A stretch of DNA of 37,336 nucleotides from RGIG2041 sp045578865. Lineage in GTDB: Bacteria; Bacillota; Clostridia; UBA1381; UMGS1253. The position numbers were made by a program, and so were the translations under genes. The stretch spans positions 1-37,336 of the forward strand of contig JAZNLB010000036.1 in the NCBI GenBank assembly GCA_045578865.1, in the 5' to 3' direction. Under the pieces are notes generated by a model. The model was not told the DNA's origin. It made no database searches and saw only the letters and a program-made list of their open reading frames with translations. Numbering within the stretch: position 1 is the first letter of the stretch; each line of letters begins with the position of its first letter. Shown here piece by piece: positions 6,482 to 14,752 of this stretch.

Positions 6482-8410
6482 CTACTTTAAAATATTGCTA
6501 TTATTGACCACTTTATCGCTCAAAAGCACCAAAACCTCTGCGCCATCAAAGGTAACAAACTGCTTTAACAAACTGCTTGCCATATAGCGCAAATCCACGA
6601 GCGTGATTTTGGAATAATGCTCCACAAACAACGGCGCAATGCTTGAACCGTAGGAGTCACGGAAAATCACGAGTTCCCGTTTTTCTGTTGCCTTCGGGTT
6701 TGTAATCACCGTCAGCGGTGTCGCACCGGATAAAAATACATCGTACGGGATTTTGGTGTTTAATTTTTCCGTATTGTATACGGTGGTAATATTCTTGTTT
6801 TGGAAATCGGAAACCGTTGCAGCGCTTATAGCATCACTTATAAGATATGTCAGCGTTTCTGCCGGCAGAGTTGCAATATCCTTTGCATAGTCACCAACAT
6901 AGCCCTCTACCGCCGTTGCGCTATAGGCACCTTTGTTGTGCACAAAGCCCATTGCCGCACCGAATACATCCATGACACCGTGCAGGTTTTCCTGCTTCCA
7001 GTGGCGGTCGGTTTTATAGTAATCCTTCAGCGAAAGCGCGGATGCAATGTCTACATAAGTCCAGTCATAAAACGCATCGGAAACAAACGCGTCCACAGAA
7101 TTGTGATTTAAATAGTGCACCGTTTTATCCTTGGCATAAAAACTCTTTTCCGGAATGGTCGCAATATATGTCTTGTTTTCTTCAAAAAGTTCTGCTTTCA
7201 GTTCATAAAACTTTTCGGCAAACTTGCGCGCACTGCTTACATTAAACTGACCTTCCGCCTCCATGAGCATACCGTCAATTTCCATATAGCCGTTCTCATC
7301 CGGCACAATCAAAGATGTATCCAAGCTGCGAAAACTTGCACTCATACTGTCGCCTGCGGTATCATCCATCGCAAGCAAAATAAGGTTGCCAATGTTTTCC
7401 ACTTTCACATTTTTCGGATGTACGCCTACGCAAACCCATTTTCTCGGATTTACATTTTCACGGATTTCCTTTTTCGCCACTTCAACATCTGCACCGTGTT
7501 TGATACGAATTACCGCCACGCTGTGTGCATTCGAAGACATCATCGGCTCGCACACAAGCGCCTCGGACACCCCGATTTTTTCGGCATCCGCACCGATAAA
7601 GGAAGCAAGAAAATCTACATAATTTTCTTTATCCGTTTCTTCGCCATCGATGTAGTATTTTCCGTCTTTTTCGGCAAAATCCATTGTCATCAGACCTTGC
7701 AGATATAAATTTTCTACATCAGAATATACTTTACCCAAAATATCAGAAAGCGGGCTGTCCGGGGTAATTACTTTGCCGCCCTTAACCTCAGCAATCGAAA
7801 GCGACAGCGGATGAATTGCGCCCTGCTCCATTAAATAGTCTTTTAAAGTCTGCTCACTGTTGTGCAAACGCGCCTCGAGCGCCGTATACGACAAAATCGC
7901 CGCATCACCGCGCAGGAAGGTATCGCTATCGGTTTCGGCAGTCAAAATACCTGCCTGCTTACCGAGGGTTTCCCAGTTTTCCCATACCGAGCCTTGCTCG
8001 TCCGTATAGCCGAGTGCACGCAAGATGAAGGTTACATACATCTGCTTGGATGCAACGGCATTCGGCGCAAACTCCGTTTCGGACACACCGGCGGTAATTT
8101 TATTTGCATAGCCGTATGCCATGTAGTTTTCTGCACCCTCCCAATCCGGAGCATCCGTAAACGGATGGGACAGTTCTTCGTCCGGATACAGCGCCGCCAT
8201 CTCATTGCCCGACAGACGGATAAGCATAATGAGCGCTTCTAAACGCGTTAGCGGTTTTTCAAGTTCAAAACCGTTGTTGGTACCGCGAAACAAATCCAGC
8301 TCCGCCAGAAATTCCGCTTGACTCTGTGCCGTTTTCGCATCATAGGCAAATGCCGGCAGAGCGCCTGCAAGCAGGCACACCGTAAGTAAAATTGCAAGTA
8401 TTTTTTTCAT
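6482..8410 (-). CDS. Secreted SLH-domain protein with C-terminal DHHW/SGNH-type domain
   Basis: The 642-residue protein starts with a clear signal peptide (KKILAILLTVCLLAGALPAFA). Residues about 25-200 resemble S-layer homology repeats (TRLEALIMLIRLSG, ANKITAGVSETEFAPNAVASKQMYV), which in Firmicutes bind the secondary cell-wall polymer. The C-terminal half has YYKTDRHWK near residue 467 and IFRDSYGSSIAPLF near residue 580. These are hallmarks of DHHW-family proteins, relatives of the AlgX/DltD/PatB-like SGNH proteins linked to O-acylation of glycans. I infer a wall-anchored enzyme that modifies surface polymers; catalysis is not proven. The start is supported by GGAGAG about 9 bases upstream. 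A promoter lies at 8544-8571 and the intervening leader contains a long hairpin. No MBOAT partner is visible nearby. Confidence 0.82.
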   Translation of the reverse strand: MKKILAILLTVCLLAGALPAFAYDAKTAQSQAEFLAELDLFRGTNNGFELEKPLTRLEALIMLIRLSGNEMAALYPDEELSHPFTDAPDWEGAENYMAYGYANKITAGVSETEFAPNAVASKQMYVTFILRALGYTDEQGSVWENWETLGKQAGILTAETDSDTFLRGDAAILSYTALEARLHNSEQTLKDYLMEQGAIHPLSLSIAEVKGGKVITPDSPLSDILGKVYSDVENLYLQGLMTMDFAEKDGKYYIDGEETDKENYVDFLASFIGADAEKIGVSEALVCEPMMSSNAHSVAVIRIKHGADVEVAKKEIRENVNPRKWVCVGVHPKNVKVENIGNLILLAMDDTAGDSMSASFRSLDTSLIVPDENGYMEIDGMLMEAEGQFNVSSARKFAEKFYELKAELFEENKTYIATIPEKSFYAKDKTVHYLNHNSVDAFVSDAFYDWTYVDIASALSLKDYYKTDRHWKQENLHGVMDVFGAAMGFVHNKGAYSATAVEGYVGDYAKDIATLPAETLTYLISDAISAATVSDFQNKNITTVYNTEKLNTKIPYDVFLSGATPLTVITNPKATEKRELVIFRDSYGSSIAPLFVEHYSKITLVDLRYMASSLLKQFVTFDGAEVLVLLSDKVVNNSNILK

Positions 8411-8440
8411 CTCTTTTCTCTCCTCTAATATAAAAAATGG

Positions 8441-8502
8441 TTAACCATAACACACACATACGAGCCCGCCTGAAAGGGCGTCTTTGCGTATGTTTGTGGT
8501 TA
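8441..8502 (-). promoter_or_regulatory. Long hairpin in the 5' leader of the SLH-DHHW gene
   Basis: Outer arms TAACCA/TGGTTA enclose a 10-bp arm CACACATACG/CGTATGTTTG with one mismatch. Inside is a GC-rich apical hairpin (CGCC/GGCG). The element lies in the roughly 127-nt leader between promoter and ribosome binding site, so it is transcribed. I do not recognise it as a known riboswitch. Confidence 0.5.
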
Positions 8503-8543
8503 CAAAATACAAAACGAACACCTTTAATAAAAAGTTCCATTTC

Positions 8544-8571
8544 AGTATAGCATAATTTCGGGAATTGTCAA
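8544..8571 (-). promoter_or_regulatory. Promoter of the SLH-DHHW gene
   Basis: On the minus strand the -35 is TTGACA, the spacer is 16 bp and the -10 is TATACT with an extended TG motif. This is a strong match and predicts a leader of about 127 nt. Confidence 0.8.
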
Positions 8572-8584
8572 TGTGTGATATGTA

Positions 8585-8619
8585 GCAAAAAAAGGAACGG
8601 AAAACCGTTCCTTTTTGCT
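8585..8619 (-). terminator. Intrinsic terminator of the S-layer protein gene
   Basis: A near-perfect hairpin (AAAAAGGAACGG with CCGTTCCTTTTT, loop AAAA) lies directly behind the stop codon of the S-layer gene on the minus strand and upstream of the next promoter. Confidence 0.85.
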
Positions 8620-8622
8620 ATT

Positions 8623-11238
8623 TTACAGTTCTACAATGATGATTTCAGTTACAACATCTTCGTAAGACTTTACAAATACGAAACTTGCATCTGCATCGTC
8701 ATACTTGCGGATATCGCCGGTTGTTGCCTGCTTAAGCATACCGTTTACGCTCTTTGCGCTGTCGAGAATATAAACCTTGGCATCGCCGAAGGCAATATTT
8801 TTCTCTGCGCCACCGTTTACGGATACATTCATGGATGCAGCAAACTTCTGCGTTACCTTACCGTAGAGGATATTTAAACCGTCGGTCGGGCTGGTTTCAA
8901 ACTGCGTTGCCTTCTTGGAAATATCCAGAAGCACGCGGAAAGTCGTGATTTCGCCCTGTGCATTGGTCTTGTACTGGATGATATCGCCCTTTTCGAGTTT
9001 CACATTGCCGTCCGTGCCCGGCTTTACAAGCATATCCTTTTCGGTTGCAAGAAGTTGCTTCTTTTCACCGTTTTCAATTACATAAAGTTTGTCTACAACT
9101 TCATCGTCTGCGTTTGCGCTGGTCGTAATGCTGGTTACAATCGCACTCGCCGCTTCTGCGGATGCCTCATAAAGCGTATCGGTTACGATAATTGCCTTGG
9201 CGGTATAGTCTTTGCCGAGGTCGAACACAATCGCATCGTAAGTGTTGTCGTTTTCAAACATGCTCATGTCGCTCATCGTAAACTTATCCGGATCGGTCTC
9301 GCCTGTCGGGATGTCGAAAATCACAGTGTCTTTGGTGATGTTAATGCCCGCCAGTTTGCCGGTTGCCTTTTTGTAAACCGCATCGTCAAGCTTCATGTTC
9401 AAGGTGAACTTATCTTCGTCAATCGCGCCGGTTGCGGACTTGTCCGTTGCGGTGTTGAGCGCCGTGAGTTTGCCGTCTGCGTTCGTTTCAAAGGTTACAA
9501 GTTGCTGTGTCACTACGCCGTCTGTCTTGAGCGCTTCAAGTACATCTGCGCTTGCCGTACCGGCTACGCCGTTGAAGCGGATTTTTGTAAGGGTTTCAAG
9601 CTTCACGGTCTTGCCGTCTTTAGTAAACAGGTGCAATTCGAGTTCATCGGAAAGCACACTCGGCTTACCTGCACGGATAAGGTATGCGTAGTTTGTGGAA
9701 ATTGCGTGTGTTGCATCTACTGCCGCAATCTTACCTTCTACATCCAGATAGAACTTACCTTCATCTTTGAGTGCAATCGTTTCGGTGTAGTTGTTTGCAA
9801 TTTCGTAAAGTTCGCCACCGATAACCACGCCGTTTGCTTCCAGTTCTTCTACTTTGCCTTCTACAACCTTATTCGTTACATAAATTCTGTAAATACGATT
9901 ATCGGAACTTGCCGCCACACTCAGCACATCCCATTCTTTTAAGTCCGCAAGTTTCAAATGTTCGCCGCCCTTGATAATCTGAATATCCAAATCCTTATCT
10001 TCCTCGTCGAGCGTCAGCGTCGGTGCGCCGTATTTGTCGATAATCTTGCCTGAAGTTTCCAAAACTTCTTCTACAACGATATTTTCAAAAGTCGTTACAA
10101 ACACGATGTCGTATACATTGTCGCGGTTGATGTCTAAAAGTTCCATGCCGCCTGCCGCATCGGTCAAATCGAGTTTTGCGTTGTCCATAGTTTCATACTT
10201 GCCGTTGTGAATTAAAATCGCATCTGTCTTGATGTCTGCTGTAAATGCCTTTTTATCGGTATCCTTGTCCTTCCAGTAAGAAAGCACCTTCTTACCTGTT
10301 GCATCCTCAATGGATTCAAATTTATCCGCAGTTACGGAGAGGATAGAGTTTTTGTTTGCCTCCGGACGAATTAAGATAATCTGCTTTTCGCCGTGCTCAT
10401 CTTCTTGCAGATAAAATACAACTCTGTAACCAAGGAAATTTGTTGCATCTACATGGTCGGCGTTATAGATTTCCTCGCCGATTTTTACCTTACCGCGCTC
10501 CAGTGCAGATGCACCGTTAAGTGCCGTCTGGCTTGTTGCCGTTACCTGACCGGTCAGTTTTTCGGTTCTGAGTTTGGTGGAAAGCAAGGTCTTGCCTTCA
10601 ACCACTTCGTAATTCTTGTCATCGCCGAAACCGGTCTGTACCATCATATCCGCAGTAAGCGCGTTAAACATCATCTGCGCTACGAGCGAACGAGTTGCCG
10701 GTGCATTGCCTGCTGCATTTGCATTTTTGTTCAAGCCATTTTCCGCACCCACTACAAGGTAACCTGCCGGATATGCACCCTTGTCGAGCGCCGCCGGCTC
10801 ATGACCAATCATTCTGACGAGAACGGTCATTGCCTCTTCATAGGTAATGGTGTCTTCCGGACGGAAGTTGCCGTCGGTGTCACCGATTACGATGCCCTGT
10901 CCGGCTGCAACATTGATATATCCGTTGCCCCAGTAATCTGCGCCTACATCCGGGAACTTGGATACGGACTTTGTTGCTTCTGCTACTTCTGTCAGTCCGA
11001 GTGCCGCTACTGCAATCTTTGCTACCTCGGCACGCTTGATTGCATCATTGGGACGAAACAGACCCGTGTCTGCATCGCCAACCATAATACCGAGCGCGTA
11101 CAGTGTTTCCACCGCTTCCTCTCTGGCAGAATCAGTCATATCCGGAAATACGGAAGCGGCTATACTTGCGGTAGAAATCATACCGACAGCCATAACCCCC
11201 GCAAGCATCGCTGCCAAAAACTTTCTGATTTTTCGCAT
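8623..11238 (-). CDS. S-layer homology domain protein, probable S-layer or major surface protein
   Basis: This 871-residue secreted protein has a signal peptide (about residues 1-28, ending STASIAAS) and SLH repeats. The first (about 30-82) contains VFPDM and LFRPNDAIKRAEVAKIA. The second (about 94-145) contains KFPDVGADYWGNGYI and NFRPEDTITYEEAMTVLVR. A weaker third lies at about 160-194. The remaining 670 residues are rich in Thr, Val, Asp and Lys with beta-strand character and no recognised catalytic motif, as in structural S-layer proteins. The start has AAGGAGGAAAC upstream. A promoter lies at 11379-11407 and an intrinsic terminator directly follows the stop. Together with the adjacent SLH-DHHW gene it suggests a two-gene surface locus with separate promoters. 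Very long ORFs on the opposite strand (9055-9942, 10393-11316) are coding shadows. Confidence 0.88.
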   Translation of the reverse strand: MRKIRKFLAAMLAGVMAVGMISTASIAASVFPDMTDSAREEAVETLYALGIMVGDADTGLFRPNDAIKRAEVAKIAVAALGLTEVAEATKSVSKFPDVGADYWGNGYINVAAGQGIVIGDTDGNFRPEDTITYEEAMTVLVRMIGHEPAALDKGAYPAGYLVVGAENGLNKNANAAGNAPATRSLVAQMMFNALTADMMVQTGFGDDKNYEVVEGKTLLSTKLRTEKLTGQVTATSQTALNGASALERGKVKIGEEIYNADHVDATNFLGYRVVFYLQEDEHGEKQIILIRPEANKNSILSVTADKFESIEDATGKKVLSYWKDKDTDKKAFTADIKTDAILIHNGKYETMDNAKLDLTDAAGGMELLDINRDNVYDIVFVTTFENIVVEEVLETSGKIIDKYGAPTLTLDEEDKDLDIQIIKGGEHLKLADLKEWDVLSVAASSDNRIYRIYVTNKVVEGKVEELEANGVVIGGELYEIANNYTETIALKDEGKFYLDVEGKIAAVDATHAISTNYAYLIRAGKPSVLSDELELHLFTKDGKTVKLETLTKIRFNGVAGTASADVLEALKTDGVVTQQLVTFETNADGKLTALNTATDKSATGAIDEDKFTLNMKLDDAVYKKATGKLAGINITKDTVIFDIPTGETDPDKFTMSDMSMFENDNTYDAIVFDLGKDYTAKAIIVTDTLYEASAEAASAIVTSITTSANADDEVVDKLYVIENGEKKQLLATEKDMLVKPGTDGNVKLEKGDIIQYKTNAQGEITTFRVLLDISKKATQFETSPTDGLNILYGKVTQKFAASMNVSVNGGAEKNIAFGDAKVYILDSAKSVNGMLKQATTGDIRKYDDADASFVFVKSYEDVVTEIIIVEL

Positions 11239-11291
11239 ACTTGTGTTTCCTCCTTAAATGATTTTTGTTTTTTAGTTTACATAACACAAAT

Positions 11292-11349
11292 CAATTTCAT
11301 TTGGCGCACGCATTGATATAATAATAAAAAATGCGGTTTTTTGAAATTG
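11292..11349 (-). promoter_or_regulatory. Stem-loop in the leader of the S-layer gene
   Basis: CAATTTCA pairs with TGAAATTG over 8 bp, and inside it CGCATT pairs with AATGCG. It lies between the promoter and the ribosome binding site, in a leader of about 130 nt. Long structured leaders often stabilise mRNAs of abundant surface proteins; that role here is inference. Confidence 0.4.
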
Positions 11350-11378
11350 GATTGTACATTATGTCAACCACAGTTATC

Positions 11379-11407
11379 ATTATAGGCAGATACAGAGGTA
11401 TATGCAA
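11379..11407 (-). promoter_or_regulatory. Promoter of the S-layer gene
   Basis: The minus-strand -35 is TTGCAT, the spacer 17 bp and the -10 TATAAT. A lone TTGACA lies downstream but has no properly spaced -10. Confidence 0.65.
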
Positions 11408-11452
11408 CCCTCAAATGTTGGTTGAAATGGAAAATAGTCGCAGGTAAAAAAT

Positions 11453-11483
11453 AAATCCCACAACCAAAATAGTTGTGGGATTT
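11453..11483 (-). terminator. Intrinsic terminator of rplM-rpsI
   Basis: The 12-bp stem AAATCCCACAAC/GTTGTGGGATTT is followed on the minus strand by a T-rich run, 15 bp behind the rpsI stop. Confidence 0.87.
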
Positions 11484-11497
11484 GTAGTAGATAATAA

Positions 11498-11893
11498 TTA
11501 TCTTTTTGAAAACTGCGGTGCACGACGAGCAGCCTTCAAGCCGTACTTCTTTCTTTCCTTCATACGCGGATCGCGTGTAAGGAAACCGGCCTTCTTAAGC
11601 GCGCCTCTGTACTCAGCATCTGCCTCGAGAAGTGCACGAGCGATACCGTGACGGATAGCACCTGCCTGACCTGTGAAACCGCCGCCGCTAACGCTTGCAA
11701 TAACATCAAACTTAGCAGCCGTATCTGTCAGCGTAAGCGGCTGACGAACGATAACCTTTAAGGTTTCCAGACCAAAATAATCGTCTAAATCTCTTTTATT
11801 GATGGTCACATTGCCTTTGCCCGGAACAAGACGCACTCTTGCAACGGAGCTTTTTCTTCTACCTGTGCCGTAAAAAACTGTGTTCTTTGCCAT
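11498..11893 (-). CDS. rpsI: 30S ribosomal protein S9
   Basis: The 131-residue protein has the family start (FYGTGRRKSSVARVRLVPGKG) and the conserved basic C-terminal tail ending KAARRAPQFSKR, which reaches into the P site of the 30S subunit. Internal motifs GGGFTGQAGAIRHGIARAL and LTRDPRMKERKKYG are intact. The ATG is preceded by AAGGAGGAAGA. It follows rplM by 14 bp in the conserved L13-S9 order and ends at a strong terminator. Confidence 0.98.
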   Translation of the reverse strand: MAKNTVFYGTGRRKSSVARVRLVPGKGNVTINKRDLDDYFGLETLKVIVRQPLTLTDTAAKFDVIASVSGGGFTGQAGAIRHGIARALLEADAEYRGALKKAGFLTRDPRMKERKKYGLKAARRAPQFSKR

Positions 11894-11907
11894 GTTCGTC
11901 TTCCTCC

Positions 11908-12345
11908 TTATTTAATCTCGCCGGTCCAAACTTCCGGCTGCTGTGCTGCATTGTTGTGCTCTGCGCCCTTGTAGATACGAACGCGTGTGAGCGCCTTTGC
12001 GCCCAGAGAGTTGTGCGGCAGCATACCTTCGATTGCAAGGTACATAGCCTTATCGCTGTTTTCAGCCATCAATTTGCTATAATGAATTTCTTTAAGGCCG
12101 CCAACCCAACCGGTATGATGATAACGAACCTTGCTTTCGAGCTTCTTACCGGTAAGGATAGCCTTATCGGAGTTGATGATAATTACATGGTCACCGCAAT
12201 CCACATTCGGGGTGAATGTCGGAAGATGCTTACCGCGAAGAATGTTCGCTGCTGCTGCAGCAACACGGCCGAGCGGCTTATCTGTTGCATCAATGATATA
12301 CCATTTTCTCTTAAGCTCACTTGCTTTTGCCATAAATGTGCTCAT
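11908..12345 (-). CDS. rplM: 50S ribosomal protein L13
   Basis: L13 is an early-assembly protein of the large subunit. The 145-residue chain shows KWYIIDATDKPLGRVAAAAANILRGK, GDHVIIINSDKAILTGKK, YHHTGWVGGLKE and MLPHNSLG, all typical. I start it at the ATG giving MSTFMAKASELKRKW because AGGAGGAATC lies 5-8 bases upstream. An upstream ORF extension would read through the ribosome binding site and promoter region. It is the first gene of the rplM-rpsI operon, driven by the promoter at 12392-12420. Confidence 0.97.
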   Translation of the reverse strand: MSTFMAKASELKRKWYIIDATDKPLGRVAAAAANILRGKHLPTFTPNVDCGDHVIIINSDKAILTGKKLESKVRYHHTGWVGGLKEIHYSKLMAENSDKAMYLAIEGMLPHNSLGAKALTRVRIYKGAEHNNAAQQPEVWTGEIK

Positions 12346-12391
12346 GATGATTCCTCCTGTTTTTTCTTTTCTCCTTTTTAGTCGCTTGATT

Positions 12392-12420
12392 ATTCTAATA
12401 CAATCTTTCCCTCTTGTCAA
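12392..12420 (-). promoter_or_regulatory. Promoter of rplM-rpsI
   Basis: Minus-strand -35 TTGACA, 17-bp spacer and -10 TAGAAT. The leader to the L13 start is only about 40 nt, too short for an L13-type autoregulatory structure of any size. Confidence 0.85.
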
Positions 12421-12652
12421 CAACTTTTTTAAAAAAATTTAATTTACAAACTATAATCTCTTAAAATCTCTTTTTTTCTCTTTTAATCTCTTAAAATCTA
12501 ACTTTGTAATTTTAAAAATTTATTATAAAAGTTTTGTTTTTTCGTTATCAAAGATAAGCTTGCCCCGTATGGTGATGCTATAAATTAAACGATTTATATA
12601 TAATATAGAAAGAACAGGTTATCATTATCAAAATTTTTCATTTAAACAAATT
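12421..12652. repeat. AT-rich gap with a 30-bp-spaced direct repeat
   Basis: The 16-mer TAATCTCTTAAAATCT occurs at 12454-12469 and again at 12484-12499. The sequence is otherwise extremely AT-rich. It lies upstream of the rplM promoter, where on the minus strand it is purine-rich and could act as an UP-like element. A TATAAT-like string occurs near 12595 on the plus strand, but no gene follows it before the hairpin at 12653. I see no coding sequence here. Confidence 0.35.
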
Positions 12653-12694
12653 AAAAAATTCCCAATTCGCTGGCGCAGCTTGGGAATTTTTTTT
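12653..12694. terminator. Terminator behind the Dabb gene
   Basis: A long hairpin (AAAAAATTCCCAA with TTGGGAATTTTTT, capped by GCTG/CAGC with a three-base bulge) is flanked by A- and T-runs. It can terminate the Dabb gene on the minus strand and any plus-strand transcript from the gap. Confidence 0.75.
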
Positions 12695-12767
12695 GTGTAT
12701 TATTAGCGGAACATAGCTATGCAGAAACAATCACTTTTTGTTTCGTGGTGGCTAAAACCTGTTTTTA

Positions 12768-13070
12768 TTAATATTCGTAATCAACAACAACTCTGCCTTC
12801 ATTTACATCGCGTATATAAGCCGCCGCTTCAAGATGGTACGGATTATTTTGATACGCATCCAAATCCTGTTTTGTTTTAAAATCCGTTACCAGGCAAACA
12901 TCATACGCCATAGGCGCGCTATTAAAATTAATGCCGACTTGCAAAGATACAATTTCGCTAATTTTGTTTGTAAGTTCCTCCAAGGAATTTTTAATTTTTA
13001 AAGAAATCTCCTCTTTACAAAGACCATCCTTTTTCTGCGGTAATTTCCACATAACAATGTGTTTAATCAT
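12768..13070 (-). CDS. Dabb (stress-responsive alpha/beta barrel) domain protein
   Basis: The 100-residue cytoplasmic protein matches the Dabb ferredoxin-like fold: IKHIVMWKL at the N-terminus, then a helix (EISLKIKNSLEELTNKI), SLQVGINFN, YDVCLVTDFKTKQDLDAYQNNPYH and a closing RDVNEGRVVVDYEY. Such small dimeric proteins are widespread and mostly uncharacterised; a specific substrate cannot be given. The ATG follows AGGAGAAAAAATA. It has its own promoter at 13114-13141, divergent from dnaA. It occupies the place where rpmH usually lies in Firmicutes. Confidence 0.88.
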   Translation of the reverse strand: MIKHIVMWKLPQKKDGLCKEEISLKIKNSLEELTNKISEIVSLQVGINFNSAPMAYDVCLVTDFKTKQDLDAYQNNPYHLEAAAYIRDVNEGRVVVDYEY

Positions 13071-13113
13071 TATTTTTTCTCCTTTTTATAAAATTTTTTA
13101 CTTCATAAATAAT

Positions 13114-13141
13114 ATTATAAATAATTATTCAAAATTGTCAA
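13114..13141 (-). promoter_or_regulatory. Promoter of the Dabb gene
   Basis: Minus-strand -35 TTGACA, 16-bp spacer and -10 TATAAT. It diverges from the dnaA promoter, whose -35 begins 19 bp away. Confidence 0.8.
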
Positions 13142-13159
13142 TTCTTTTTATATTTTTGC

Positions 13160-13188
13160 TTGCACTTTTCCATAATTTTTGTTATAAT
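13160..13188 (+). promoter_or_regulatory. Promoter of dnaA
   Basis: Plus-strand -35 TTGCAC, 17-bp spacer and perfect -10 TATAAT, giving a leader of about 250 nt that passes through DnaA boxes. This arrangement allows DnaA autoregulation, as known in other Firmicutes. Confidence 0.75.
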
Positions 13189-13211
13189 CAAAGTAGTATA
13201 TTATGCGCGTA

Positions 13212-13387
13212 TTATCCGTATTTATAAAAAAATTTATGTAAACCACAAGATATAGTTTTGCATAAAAAAATAAAATAGCTATTTTTAGTGTTATACATAA
13301 ACTTTTCCATATTTTAATTAAGAAAAAATACTGTTTTACGGGGTTTCGCACATAATTATCCATATAGATGTTCATAATTGTGGATAA
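13212..13387. other. oriC: oriC part 1: DnaA boxes upstream of dnaA
   Basis: The AT-rich leader of dnaA contains TTATCCATA at 13356-13364 and a perfect consensus box (TGTGGATAA, reverse of TTATCCACA) at 13379-13387. A weaker TTATCCGTA lies at 13212-13220. This fits the bipartite Firmicute origin, with box clusters on both sides of dnaA. The region is part of the 373-bp gap between the Dabb gene and dnaA; besides these boxes and two promoters I see nothing else in it. Confidence 0.8.
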
Positions 13388-13443
13388 CTTTGCGTTTTTA
13401 TTCAACCACAAGTAATAGATTTTATGTATTAGGAGTTTTTAAA

Positions 13444-14748
13444 ATGGATGTTGAAAGAATTTGGAAATCGGCTTTAGAAATCATAGAGCCGGATGTTACA
13501 CCAACCGCATTTTCAACTTGGTTTATGGATATGAAACCCATTTCTATGGATGATTCAAAAATTGTTTTGAGTATGCTCAATGAATTGATGATTCAAATGG
13601 TAAAACCATACCATGCCAATATTATTTCTGCTATTCATTCCCTGACAGGTAAACTTGTCGATGTGGAATTTACGGCAAGAAGTCAACCGGAAGTGCAGAC
13701 ACCGGGTATTCAAAAAATTAACAATTTAAATGCAAAATACACCTTCGATTCTTTTGTGGTCGGTAATTCCAACCATTATGCACATGCAGTTTCCGTTGGT
13801 GTAAGTGAAGGACCGGGCAGTATTTATAATCCGCTTTTGATATACGGCGGCAGCGGTCTGGGAAAAACCCACTTAATGCAGGCGATTGGAAATTATGCAA
13901 ATGAATTTTCTATAAAAAAATATGGTAGAGAATTAAGTGTTGTATACATCTCTTCAGAAAAGTTTACAACGGAACTGATTGCCGCAATTTCAAACAGAAC
14001 AACGGCACAATTCCGCCAAAAATACAGAAGTGTGGATATTCTTTTATTAGATGATATTCAGTTCTTGGAAGGAAAAGAAATGGCGCAGGAAGAATTTTTC
14101 CATACATTTAATGAACTTTATGACGCAGGAAAACAAATCGTTTTAACCAGTGACCGTCCGCCGAGGGAAATTGATATTGAGGAGCGTTTAAAGACTCGTT
14201 TCTCCGGTGGTATTCAAGCAGATATTCAACCGCCGGATTATGAAACGCGTATTGCAATTTTACAAAAAAAGGCATCGGTAGAAAGTATAGAAGTGCCATA
14301 TGATGTTTACTGTTATATAGCCGACAGTTGTAAATCCAATATTCGTGAATTGGAAGGCGCACTTTTAAAAGTATTTTCTTATGCAAAAATTACCGGTAAA
14401 AATATTGATTTATCCATGGCTCAGGAATCACTTAAAACACTGGTACCTGTGATTCGCATTACTGCAAATTCGATTAACGATGCAGTATCTAAATACTATG
14501 ATATTCCGGTAGAAGATATTAAAGGAAAGCGAAAAATGCAAAATATTGCAGATGCCAGACAGATTGCAATGTATCTTTGCCGTACATTAACCGATATGAG
14601 TTTTGAATCTATTGGTAAAGCATACGACCGTCATTATACAACTGTTATGCACGCAGTGGATACGATTAATAAAAAACTCGAAACGGATGATGAATTAAAA
14701 TATTCAATTTCGATGCTTACAAAACAATTAAGATCAATTTTTCATTAA
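13444..14748 (+). CDS. dnaA: Chromosomal replication initiator protein DnaA
   Basis: DnaA binds TTATCCACA boxes and melts the origin. The 434-residue protein has an N-terminal DnaD/DnaB-interaction-type domain (ERIWKSALEII...FSTWF) and an AAA+ core with Walker A GGSGLGKT at 135-142 and Walker B LLLDDIQF at about 200-207. It ends with the HTH signature, DRHYTTVMHA, starting at residue 395. I start at ATG 13444 because AGGAG lies 8 bases upstream; an ORF start at 13378 would add 22 residues read from DnaA-box DNA. The interdomain linker is short, giving a compact DnaA. Origin elements lie on both sides. Confidence 0.98.
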   Translation: MDVERIWKSALEIIEPDVTPTAFSTWFMDMKPISMDDSKIVLSMLNELMIQMVKPYHANIISAIHSLTGKLVDVEFTARSQPEVQTPGIQKINNLNAKYTFDSFVVGNSNHYAHAVSVGVSEGPGSIYNPLLIYGGSGLGKTHLMQAIGNYANEFSIKKYGRELSVVYISSEKFTTELIAAISNRTTAQFRQKYRSVDILLLDDIQFLEGKEMAQEEFFHTFNELYDAGKQIVLTSDRPPREIDIEERLKTRFSGGIQADIQPPDYETRIAILQKKASVESIEVPYDVYCYIADSCKSNIRELEGALLKVFSYAKITGKNIDLSMAQESLKTLVPVIRITANSINDAVSKYYDIPVEDIKGKRKMQNIADARQIAMYLCRTLTDMSFESIGKAYDRHYTTVMHAVDTINKKLETDDELKYSISMLTKQLRSIFH

Positions 14749-14752
14749 AAAG

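Noticed and set aside
6390..6482. Possible 33-codon ORF behind ptsI
   Set aside because: It runs through the bidirectional terminator and has no good ribosome binding site or protein-like sequence.
9055..11316. Long plus-strand ORFs (9055-9942 and 10393-11316) opposite the S-layer gene
   Set aside because: They are Cys/Phe/Arg-rich, have no ribosome binding site and mirror the codons of a clear SLH protein on the other strand, so they are shadows.
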